16,143 nucleotides of DNA from Willaertia magna (lineage: Eukaryota; Heterolobosea; Eutetramitea; Acrasida; Naegleriidae): contig CADWAF010004442.1 in NCBI GenBank assembly GCA_902984215.1, positions 1 to 16,143 of the forward strand. The letters are read 5' to 3'. A model generated the notes under the pieces. The model did not search any database. It was not told the origin of the DNA and saw nothing but the letters and a program-made list of their open reading frames with translations. A program made the translations under genes and the position numbers. Position 1 is the stretch's first letter. Each line of letters begins with the position of its first letter. Of the stretch, positions 7,514 to 14,361 are shown one piece after another.

Positions 7514-8350
7514 TTAATTCACATTGAAATAATTAGCCAACAATTCCAAATTTCCATCTTCACTTTCCAAATCCTCTAAAGCCAATAAAACAATTGATTT
7601 CGTAATTAAATTTTCATTATTCGATAAATTATTATAAGAAATATTTGGTATAAATTGTCTTAAATGTAAAGGCCAATCTTTTTGTAAAAAATTATATTCA
7701 AAATACATTACATTACTTTTTAAATTATTATTATTTACAGGTGAATTAATATAATGTCCAATAGCTAATGGATTTTTAATTAATCTTCTCTTTTCTTCAT
7801 TCTTTTGCACATTTTCTTTAATATTATTATTAGTCAACCTATCATTACAATCATCATGAATATCTTTAAAATTTAACCAAGAATTATCTGCTTGTTGAAT
7901 AATTGATTTATCTTTTAAATAAATATAATCTCTTTTACATAAAGATAAATAAATATATTTTGAAATACCACAATCTTTACCGTCAATTCTAGAAAAATCA
8001 TTTCTTTGATTAATAAATGAATTTTTAAAACTTGAAAAGAAAATTGGATCATTTATTTCATAACAAGTACCTGGATAAATACAAATTAAATTTCCCTTTT
8101 TTAAAATAAATTTATTATTGTTGTCAAGATGGTTGTTGTTTGATTTGAAAAAGACACCATCACCAAATTTAGATTTCTTTTTTAATAAGGTAAATGGAAG
8201 AGGTTGTTTATTGTAAAGTAATTGAAAATAGTGATATAATTGTTGTGTAATATAATCATTATTTAAACAGTGTGGTAATTCATTTAATAATTTACAATTT
8301 CGGAATATTTCTTCTTGTCTTTGAATTTTTGATGGAAAGAGTGAAAACAT
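7514..8350 (-). CDS. SETD9-like SET-domain protein (278 aa)
   Basis: The best match I recognise is animal SETD9 (C5orf35), a poorly studied SET-domain protein. Shared stretches in order are FGDGVFF (62-68), the start of the SET fold; LKKGNLICIYPGTCY (83-97); NDPIFFSSFKNSFI (100-113); IDGKDCGISKYIY (122-134); NPLAIGHYIN (193-202); VMYFEYNF (214-221); LRQFIPNISY (230-239); and LLALEDL...NYF (255-275). SET domains usually transfer methyl groups to lysine using S-adenosylmethionine. Here the classical NHS-type motif reads INSPVN and the conserved end-motif Tyr region is NYF, so activity is not assured. An Asn-rich insert separates two halves near 171-185. Length is close to human SETD9. The start ATG at 8350-8348 follows a long A-run and there is no intron. 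The tRNA lies just beyond its 3' end. Confidence 0.86.
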   Translation of the reverse strand: MFSLFPSKIQRQEEIFRNCKLLNELPHCLNNDYITQQLYHYFQLLYNKQPLPFTLLKKKSKFGDGVFFKSNNNHLDNNNKFILKKGNLICIYPGTCYEINDPIFFSSFKNSFINQRNDFSRIDGKDCGISKYIYLSLCKRDYIYLKDKSIIQQADNSWLNFKDIHDDCNDRLTNNNIKENVQKNEEKRRLIKNPLAIGHYINSPVNNNNLKSNVMYFEYNFLQKDWPLHLRQFIPNISYNNLSNNENLITKSIVLLALEDLESEDGNLELLANYFNVN

Positions 8351-8492
8351 TTTTTTAAATTTTTTTTAATTCATTATTGTAATAAACAAAATCCCCACAA
8401 ATAGCTATTTTGGTAAATTTAGTTGTAAACTTAGTGAAGAGTATTATTGTTGTATAAAAGTTATTCCTTTAATATTTTACAACATTTATCAT

Positions 8493-9317
8493 CTAAGAAG
8501 AAAAAGACATTTCCTCTTCATCATCACTACTATCATTACACGATACCAATTCTTCAACTAATTTATCAACATTACAAATTTCTTCAAGAAAATCTCCATC
8601 ATAATCTTGATAACACTCACCCTTTGCAATAAACTTCTTTTCAATTAATTCTTCATATATATTCCATTCAAATAATGTCATAAACTTTAAAATTTTAGAT
8701 CTAGCAAAATAAAGTTCTAAAATTTTATCTTTCCAATTTAAAATACTTTTTAAATGATCTACATCTTCCACTTCAATAGTACAAACAGTATAATTAAAAT
8801 CATCTTCTAATCCTTGAACTTCATCTACATATAAAATTACATTTTCGAATTGATATTTTGTTCTTATTGTTTTAAAAGTAGCAATTGGAAGTAAATTTTT
8901 AACTTCTTCTCTCTTCTGATATGCTTCAAAATCTAACTTTTCTTCTTTAATAAAAGAAAAAGTATCTTTCTCTTCTTTTCCCTTTTCAACAACTTTATAG
9001 GAGTAATAAGTATCTATTGGATCATCATTTTCATTATAAATTTTTACAATTTTAATCCAAATATTTTGTTTTCTAAATAAACTTTGTTCAGTGTCATAAT
9101 ATCTTTCATATAAAATATTTTTAGAAACTTGTTTAAAATTTTCCTTTATATAATTCATATATTTACTTCTTATAAAGACATGTAATTTACAATCTATTTT
9201 ATCATTTTCTTTTTTGCATAACCTTTCCGTTAGTAGTAGTGATATGTATTCGTAAACATTGTGTGTGGAAGAATGATTTAATAAACGACAGGAAACGGTT
9301 GTTCCACGTTCTTCCAT
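8493..9317 (-). CDS. CYTH-domain (triphosphate tunnel) protein, paralog 2 (274 aa)
   Basis: This is the closest relative of the gene at 6419-7288, sharing LLNHS near the start, FIRSK, ERYYDTE (71-77), KQNIW, NEND, RTKYQFENVIL (152-162), VQGLEDDFNY (167-176) and GDFLEEIC (241-248). CYTH features are YYDT (73-76), KEEK (124-127), R152/K154, D165, IEVE (181-184) and ARSKILKFM (205-213). No ExExK remains: strand 1 reads TTVSCRLLN. The frame is open 22 codons further up to an ATG at 9383, but I take the ATG at 9317-9315 because it follows CGGAAAAAAAAA, as in the two paralogs, and aligns with their N-termini. Longer than paralog 3 by an acidic tail ending DDEEEMSFSS. The stop is TAG. Only 70 bases separate it from the stop of the next gene upstream. 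Confidence 0.76.
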   Translation of the reverse strand: MEERGTTVSCRLLNHSSTHNVYEYISLLLTERLCKKENDKIDCKLHVFIRSKYMNYIKENFKQVSKNILYERYYDTEQSLFRKQNIWIKIVKIYNENDDPIDTYYSYKVVEKGKEEKDTFSFIKEEKLDFEAYQKREEVKNLLPIATFKTIRTKYQFENVILYVDEVQGLEDDFNYTVCTIEVEDVDHLKSILNWKDKILELYFARSKILKFMTLFEWNIYEELIEKKFIAKGECYQDYDGDFLEEICNVDKLVEELVSCNDSSDDEEEMSFSS

Positions 9318-9387
9318 TTTTTTTTTCCGTAAATTTTTTGGCGGCCGTAATTTCTTTTGTTTGTTTGGTAAAATGTTTTTCAATAAA

Positions 9388-10497
9388 TTATCGACGTTGT
9401 TGGAAAGGATTCATTTCAACAACATTTGGATTATAATTTTCATCTAGATTTAGAAAATATTCTCTTTCAGCTAATTTTCTTTTTTCATTTAATAAATTTT
9501 GGAATTGTACTTCTTTATTGTAAACATTTTCAAATAAAAATTGTTTTTTTTGTATGGATTGTTCAAATGAATGAAAAAGTTTAAAAATTAAAAAGTTATT
9601 TAAAAATAGAAATAAAATAAAAATACTTTTTAATTTAATATCATTTAAATTTTGTAAAAAAAATAAAAATAAAATATAAATTGGATTTAAATAGGAAATT
9701 ATTAATTTTCCAAAAAGTGAATATTCCCAAATTTTAAATTCTAAAATGTGACGTTTGTCAATTGTTATTTTATCTTTTTCTTTTTGTTGTAATTGTTGTG
9801 CTTGTTGCTGTTCTTGATTTAATTTACTTCTTGGAGGTAAAATTGGATGAATGGTTGGCTCTAACAAGGGCCTTTGTTGCTGAGGGCTTCTTGAAGGGCT
9901 TCTAGAAGGCCTTTGTGGCCTTGCTGTAGCCGACATTGTCGAGGTATTTCTAGAGGCTGCTTGACAAGTCAACCATCTCCAAATTTTTGTAAAAAACGAG
10001 TCCCTAGATTTATTCCTTAATAACTCTACATTATACAACAAAGCTGGATGATCTACCATTTCTAAATCTAATCTTTTCATCTTTTCCGTTGAAATTTCTT
10101 TCATGTCAAATAATTGATACTTTTTATAATTTCTTAATTTTTTAAAAGTAAATAATAAACTTATTAAAAAAATAAAAAAGATTAAAAAGTAATGAAGTTT
10201 ATAATAATATTTAAAATTTGGTATTACAATATTAAAGGAAAAGGCTAAAAGGTAAAGGTTTGGGAATATTATGAAGAGTAGAAATTTATTTATAAAATAG
10301 AATTGTTGAAGGCTAAGGCTAGAAGAAGATTTATAATTATTGTTAGGGTTATTGAGATTGTTGTTATTGGGAAGGCTTGAAGAGGAGGAAAGAACGTTAG
10401 TTAAAGCTTCTTGTTCATCTTCTGCTATCGGAAAGAAAGATTCAAAGTAATCAGGTAAATTAAAGTAAAAAAAATCATAGATTGCATCTAACGCCAT
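9388..10497 (-). CDS. Predicted nuclear-envelope membrane protein, Nur1/DUF2418-like (369 aa)
   Basis: Four hydrophobic segments are visible, at about 69-92, 101-118, 266-282 and 289-306, in two pairs around a long polar loop (119-250). The loop contains an Arg/Ser/Pro patch (198-205) and a Gln-rich run (228-238). The second pair is preceded by FKIWEYSLFGKLIISYLNPI (254-273) and followed by FEQSIQKKQFLFENVYNKEV (311-330). From memory these resemble the fungal Nur1/Mug154 (DUF2418) pattern, a W..S.F....F.PL strand and an EYDEKFV-like motif after the last helix. Nur1 works with Lem2 at the inner nuclear membrane. The resemblance is my own reading and unverified; any four-helix ER or nuclear-envelope protein remains possible. 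It is divergent from the sulfite oxidase gene across 62 bases. Confidence 0.6.
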   Translation of the reverse strand: MALDAIYDFFYFNLPDYFESFFPIAEDEQEALTNVLSSSSSLPNNNNLNNPNNNYKSSSSLSLQQFYFINKFLLFIIFPNLYLLAFSFNIVIPNFKYYYKLHYFLIFFIFLISLLFTFKKLRNYKKYQLFDMKEISTEKMKRLDLEMVDHPALLYNVELLRNKSRDSFFTKIWRWLTCQAASRNTSTMSATARPQRPSRSPSRSPQQQRPLLEPTIHPILPPRSKLNQEQQQAQQLQQKEKDKITIDKRHILEFKIWEYSLFGKLIISYLNPIYILFLFFLQNLNDIKLKSIFILFLFLNNFLIFKLFHSFEQSIQKKQFLFENVYNKEVQFQNLLNEKRKLAEREYFLNLDENYNPNVVEMNPFQQRR

Positions 10498-10559
10498 TTT
10501 TTTTTTAAATTAAATTTTTATTTTTTTTTGGCTTACAAAGATATTTTTATTCGTTGACT
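10498..10559. promoter_or_regulatory. 62-base divergent spacer serving two genes
   Basis: The start codons of the Nur1-like gene (minus) and the sulfite oxidase gene (plus) are only 62 bases apart. The spacer consists of T/A runs and one mixed word, GGCTTACAAAG, near 10530-10540, with no clear TATA box for either side. Both promoters must overlap here or extend into the neighbouring coding sequence. Confidence 0.6.
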
Positions 10560-12371
10560 ATGGCTGAGTCCATCTCTAATAATATTATTAATCAACAGTC
10601 AAACAACAACAATCATTATTCAAATAAGGCTTTTGATCAAACTAAGAAAGAGAATAATAACTATCATCAACAACAACAGTATTTCAAGAATAATAAGAGA
10701 GAAATACCTTGGTCAACCATTAAATCTTTAAGTCTTTCCTTAATTTCTCTTTTAGGCTTAACAGTCAGTCTTTCTATCTATTTAATTAATTCTTCTAATT
10801 TTAATGAATTTATTATAGAAGCTGAAGAACAATCAATTAATAAGAAAGAAGAAGAAGAAATAAATCAAACACTAAAAGAAGATGAAAAGAAAGAAGAAAA
10901 TCTTCCAATTTATAGTTTGGAAGAAATTTCTAAGCATAACTCTCTAAATAATCAAGTTTGGGTAATCTTTAAAGGCTACGTATATAACGTTACAGATTTC
11001 ATTGCAAGTCATCCTGGTGGAGTAGAGAAGATAATGTTAGCAGCAGGAAAGTCAATTGAACCTTTTTGGAATATTTACCAACAACATCATACAAAAGAGG
11101 TTTATGAAATCTTATCAGAGTATAAGATTGGTAAATTAAATCAAGAAGAGAAGGAGTTTTTAGAGAAGAAACATAATAAGGATAAGGATAATACTAATGG
11201 TTTGTATGCTAATGAACCTCAAAGAAGTCCTATATTAAATGTTAATATGGCGAAGCCTTTTAATGCAGAAACACCACCTGCTTTATTAGTTGATTCTTTT
11301 GTTACTCCAAATGAATTATTCTTTGTTAGAAATCATTTACCTGTACCTAAAGTTGATAAGGATACTTATATATTAACAATAGAAGGAGAAGGATTGAAAG
11401 ATGGTCCAATACAATTAACATTAGATGAATTAAAGAACATTTCGGAATATCCAAAAGAAACATTACAAGTTACTTTACAATGTGCTGGAAATCGTAGAAC
11501 TGAATATGATAGTTATAAACAAACTAGAGGATTAGGTTGGACTAATGCAGCTATCGGAAATGCAGAATGGTCTGGAATTAAATTAATTAATCTATTAAAA
11601 CATTATAATATCTCAGTTGACAATTTAGAACAAGTAATAAAACATGTACATTTTGAAGGAATGGATACAGATGGTATTTCAACTTATGCAATATCTATCC
11701 CTGCAGATAGAGCCTTAAATGATAAAGCAGATGTTTTAATAGCTTATGAAATGAATGGTAAAGAAATTCCGATAGATCATGGTTATCCTGTTAGAGCTAT
11801 TGTACCTGGAGCAATTGGAGCTAGAAATGTTAAATGGTTATCTAAAATTATATTCAGTAAAGAAGAATGTCAATCAGTGTGGCAACAACGTGATTATAAA
11901 ACTTTTAATCCATCCACCGATTGGGAAAATGTTGATTTCTGTAAGGCACGTGCAGTACATGATTCTCCAATACAATCTTCTATATGTAGTCCATCTCATG
12001 AAGGAACAATAAGGAAAGATGAAGATATTATAACAATAAAAGGCTATGCTCATTCGGGAGGTGGTAAATCAATTGAAAGAGTAGATATAACAATGGATAA
12101 TGGTAATACATGGTTAGAAGCAGAATTACAATCAGAAAGAAAAGAAGCCTTATATAATAGAAATTATTCTTGGAGTTTATTTAAATTAGATATACCAATT
12201 ACAGATGATATGAGAGGAAAAGATTTAACACTTTGTTCTAAAGCAATGGATAGTTCTTATAATGTACAACCTGAAGGAGTGAAAGGAATTTGGAATATGA
12301 GAGGAATTTTAAATAATTCATGGCATTGTATTAAATTAAATATTGAAAATAAAGAAGAAGAAAATATATAG
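10560..12371 (+). CDS. suox: Sulfite oxidase, membrane-anchored, cytochrome b5 and Moco domains (603 aa)
   Basis: Sulfite oxidase converts sulfite to sulfate, the last step in cysteine and methionine breakdown, and passes electrons through its b5 heme to cytochrome c. An Asn/Gln-rich N-terminus precedes a likely membrane helix (53-77) and an acidic linker. The cytochrome b5 domain (about 115-195) has heme His151 in HPGG and His176. The molybdenum-cofactor domain starts at YANEP and RNHLPVP and has the Mo ligand Cys308 in LQCAGNRR, then AYEMNG, DHGYPVRAIVPG and GARNVKWL. The dimerisation domain ends NNSWHCIKLN. All are full length relative to the human enzyme and there is no intron. The first ATG is at 10560; an in-frame TTG two codons earlier is not used. 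Location in the mitochondrial intermembrane space is inferred from the animal enzyme; the N-terminus is not a typical presequence. The stop is TAG. Confidence 0.96.
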   Translation: MAESISNNIINQQSNNNNHYSNKAFDQTKKENNNYHQQQQYFKNNKREIPWSTIKSLSLSLISLLGLTVSLSIYLINSSNFNEFIIEAEEQSINKKEEEEINQTLKEDEKKEENLPIYSLEEISKHNSLNNQVWVIFKGYVYNVTDFIASHPGGVEKIMLAAGKSIEPFWNIYQQHHTKEVYEILSEYKIGKLNQEEKEFLEKKHNKDKDNTNGLYANEPQRSPILNVNMAKPFNAETPPALLVDSFVTPNELFFVRNHLPVPKVDKDTYILTIEGEGLKDGPIQLTLDELKNISEYPKETLQVTLQCAGNRRTEYDSYKQTRGLGWTNAAIGNAEWSGIKLINLLKHYNISVDNLEQVIKHVHFEGMDTDGISTYAISIPADRALNDKADVLIAYEMNGKEIPIDHGYPVRAIVPGAIGARNVKWLSKIIFSKEECQSVWQQRDYKTFNPSTDWENVDFCKARAVHDSPIQSSICSPSHEGTIRKDEDIITIKGYAHSGGGKSIERVDITMDNGNTWLEAELQSERKEALYNRNYSWSLFKLDIPITDDMRGKDLTLCSKAMDSSYNVQPEGVKGIWNMRGILNNSWHCIKLNIENKEEENI

Positions 12372-12704
12372 GATAAATAATAATTGTGCAATGATAAAGA
12401 AAATTGTAAAATCTGTTATTCTTCTTAGAAAGAAAGTGGAACGGTTTTGTAATATTTTAACGCAAAGATGATTACAAAAAGGATTACAAAAATAATGTCC
12501 AGCGTACAAACTTACTGCGGTTCAAGCGCAAAGAAAAACAGTGCTCGTTTATTTCAAAAATCATTAAAACCGTCCGCAAAGAAATTGATTTAAAATTTCA
12601 AATATTATTTTGCAAAAAATCTTTTCAAATAAAAACCGCCAATAACAACTGCAGTTACCTTCACAAGCCTTGTGAATAAGAACAATAATTATAGAAGAAT
12701 TAAC
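12372..12704 (+). promoter_or_regulatory. Spacer with a triple CGCAAAGA repeat before the GGCT-like gene
   Basis: This 333-base spacer has no coding frame. It contains three direct copies of CGCAAAGA (12461-12468, 12527-12534, 12575-12582) and two copies of GATTACAAAAA (12470-12480 and 12482-12492). It is richer in G and C than other spacers here. The repeats lie 120 to 245 bases before the ATG at 12705, a fitting place for promoter elements. No TATA box stands out. Confidence 0.45.
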
Positions 12705-13457
12705 ATGTCGGAACAACAACAATCAGATGTTTACTACTTTGCATTCGGAGCTAACATGGCTACTAGAGTATTAACAGGTAGAAGAAAAGTTCATCCAAAA
12801 GAATCTCATCCATGTTATGTAAATAATTTTGAATTATCTTTCTGTATGAAGGGTGTTCCATATTTTGAACCTTCTTTTGCTTCTATTCAAGAAAAAGATA
12901 AAGCAATAGTCCATGGAGTTGTACATTTAATAACAAGAGAAGATATGGATCAAATAAGAAGAACAGAAGGAGGTAATGGTCATGATAATGTAGGCTATAA
13001 AGAAATTATTGTAGAAGCTAATATTTATTCCTCTTCCGATAGAACATCATATAGAAAAGTTAATGCAATAGCCTTACAAGCTTGTAAAATTGATATTGTA
13101 GATGCTTTACCTTCCGCTAGATATCTAAACATCTTAAGAGAAGGTGCAAAAGAATTTAATTTGGATGAAACGTGGATTCATTACTTAGAAAAAGAATTAG
13201 AGCCTTATAAAACTAGAAATATATGGCAAAACTTTGGTAAATGGATATTTGCTTTAGGTTGTATACCATTCTTAATCTTACCTGGTCTTGTAATGTTTTC
13301 TTCTCACTTCTTTAAGTTTAAAGTTCCTTACTTTATGGTTTGGTATATGCAAAGTTTAGGTTCTTTAGTTTGGTCAGTTCATGATTGGGTTTATGCTCCA
13401 ATATTTGGAAGTGGAAAGAATAATGGAAAGAAGAATAAAGAGAAACAAGTGAAATAA
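12705..13457 (+). CDS. Gamma-glutamylcyclotransferase-like protein with hydrophobic C-terminus (250 aa)
   Basis: This family releases 5-oxoproline from gamma-glutamyl amino acids or peptides in glutathione turnover. The N-terminus has YYFAFGANM (10-18), the family's YxAYGSNM substrate loop. The conserved acid corresponds to Glu88 in RRTEGG, equivalent to the catalytic Glu of human GGCT in DEQEG. PSARYLNILREGAKEFNL (136-153) is the usual C-terminal helix motif. After the domain, residues 177-199 and about 206-224 are hydrophobic and probably membrane-associated; a Lys/Asn-rich tail follows. Soluble GGCT lacks this extension. The ATG at 12705, after AGAATTAAC, is chosen; the frame is open upstream only through a GTG at 12672. 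It is convergent with the third CYTH gene, with 83 bases between stops. The exact substrate cannot be told from sequence. Confidence 0.87.
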   Translation: MSEQQQSDVYYFAFGANMATRVLTGRRKVHPKESHPCYVNNFELSFCMKGVPYFEPSFASIQEKDKAIVHGVVHLITREDMDQIRRTEGGNGHDNVGYKEIIVEANIYSSSDRTSYRKVNAIALQACKIDIVDALPSARYLNILREGAKEFNLDETWIHYLEKELEPYKTRNIWQNFGKWIFALGCIPFLILPGLVMFSSHFFKFKVPYFMVWYMQSLGSLVWSVHDWVYAPIFGSGKNNGKKNKEKQVK

Positions 13458-13540
13458 ATTATTATAAATAATGTCTTTTACAAAATCATAAATATTTTAC
13501 AATGAAGAATTAAAAGTTGTTGAAATTGTTTATTATAAAT

Positions 13541-14272
13541 TTAAATTTCATCAAAATAACACCAATGTCTTCCAATATAATTCTTTTTTTCTAATTCTGT
13601 ATAAACTTTATCATCATATAAACTCATAAACTTTACAACTTTACTTCTAGCAAAAGTCAATTCATAAATTTCTTTCTTCCAATTTAACATTGCATTCAAT
13701 TGTTCCAAATCTGTTTCAATAGTACAAACAATATAATAAAAATCTTTAAATTCAACTGATTTTACTTCATCTACGTATAATATCATATTATTATTCCTTT
13801 CATATCTAGTTCTTTGGACATCAAAAGTACAAAGACGATAAATATTAAGGGTTTCAGGTCTTTCTAAAAATTCTTCACGAGTAAACTTTTCTTCCTTAAT
13901 AAGTGTAGTTAAAGAATTTTGTTGTCTCTTTTCAATTGTTCTTATAGAATAACAATCCTCAATAAACACGTCATTTTCATCATAAACTTCTGCCATTTTC
14001 AACCAAATATTTTTCTTTCTATGATAACTATCCCTTGTATCTAAATATCTTTCTATAATACGACTTTTGGAAATGAATTTAAAGTTATTTAAAGTTAAAA
14101 ATTCAGAAAGAATGTTTGGATTAATAAAAACATGTTGGCGAAATTTACTACTTTTCATGGTAGTTATTTCTTCTTGTTTATTGTTATTATTAACGAATAG
14201 CTCTGTAATGCATTCACAAACATCATCTGTATCTGGATGGTTTAAAGAAAACGCTTTTTTAACTACAACCAT
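13541..14272 (-). CDS. CYTH-domain (triphosphate tunnel) protein, paralog 3, shorter (243 aa)
   Basis: This is the most divergent of the three local CYTH copies. It keeps SLNH near the start (9-12), ERYLDT (74-79) with W90, the KEEK strand (126-129), R154 and R156, ILYVDEV (164-170), CTIET (183-187), LNWKKEI (196-202) and ARSKVVKFMSLYD (208-220). Strand 1 reads VVVKKAF, so ExExK is absent. It ends at GRHWCYFDEI where the paralogs continue into an acidic tail of about 40 residues, so it looks shortened at the C-terminus. The ATG at 14272-14270 follows CTGAAAAAAAA, the same context as in the other two. A pair of ACCGGT sites lies 20 and 40 bases upstream. There is no intron or internal stop, so it appears to be a working gene. 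Confidence 0.74.
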   Translation of the reverse strand: MVVVKKAFSLNHPDTDDVCECITELFVNNNNKQEEITTMKSSKFRQHVFINPNILSEFLTLNNFKFISKSRIIERYLDTRDSYHRKKNIWLKMAEVYDENDVFIEDCYSIRTIEKRQQNSLTTLIKEEKFTREEFLERPETLNIYRLCTFDVQRTRYERNNNMILYVDEVKSVEFKDFYYIVCTIETDLEQLNAMLNWKKEIYELTFARSKVVKFMSLYDDKVYTELEKKNYIGRHWCYFDEI

Positions 14273-14292
14273 TTTTTTTTCAGTTTCAACAA

Positions 14293-14318
14293 ACCGGTTA
14301 AAAAGTTTTACAACCGGT
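14293..14318. promoter_or_regulatory. Pair of ACCGGT palindromes before CYTH paralog 3
   Basis: ACCGGT occurs at 14293-14298 and 14313-14318, exactly 20 bases apart (about two helical turns), in an 89-base spacer that is otherwise A/T-rich. The first is part of a longer palindrome, AACCGGTT. The spacing and G/C content suggest a factor-binding site for the minus-strand gene starting at 14272; this is inference. Confidence 0.35.
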
Positions 14319-14361
14319 GGTGGGTGATTTTAATATATTTATTAATTTACAATTATATAAA

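Noticed and set aside
8447..8632. 61-codon plus-strand frame
   Set aside because: It is mostly antisense to the acidic tail of CYTH paralog 2; the His/Tyr-rich composition follows from that.
9318..9383. Upstream ATG at 9383 as the start of CYTH paralog 2
   Set aside because: It would add 22 basic residues not found in the paralogs, would start only five bases from the neighbouring gene's stop, and ignores the CGG-plus-A-run context before 9317.
11779..12012. 77-codon plus-strand frame inside the sulfite oxidase gene
   Set aside because: It is a shifted frame of a strongly conserved Moco domain.
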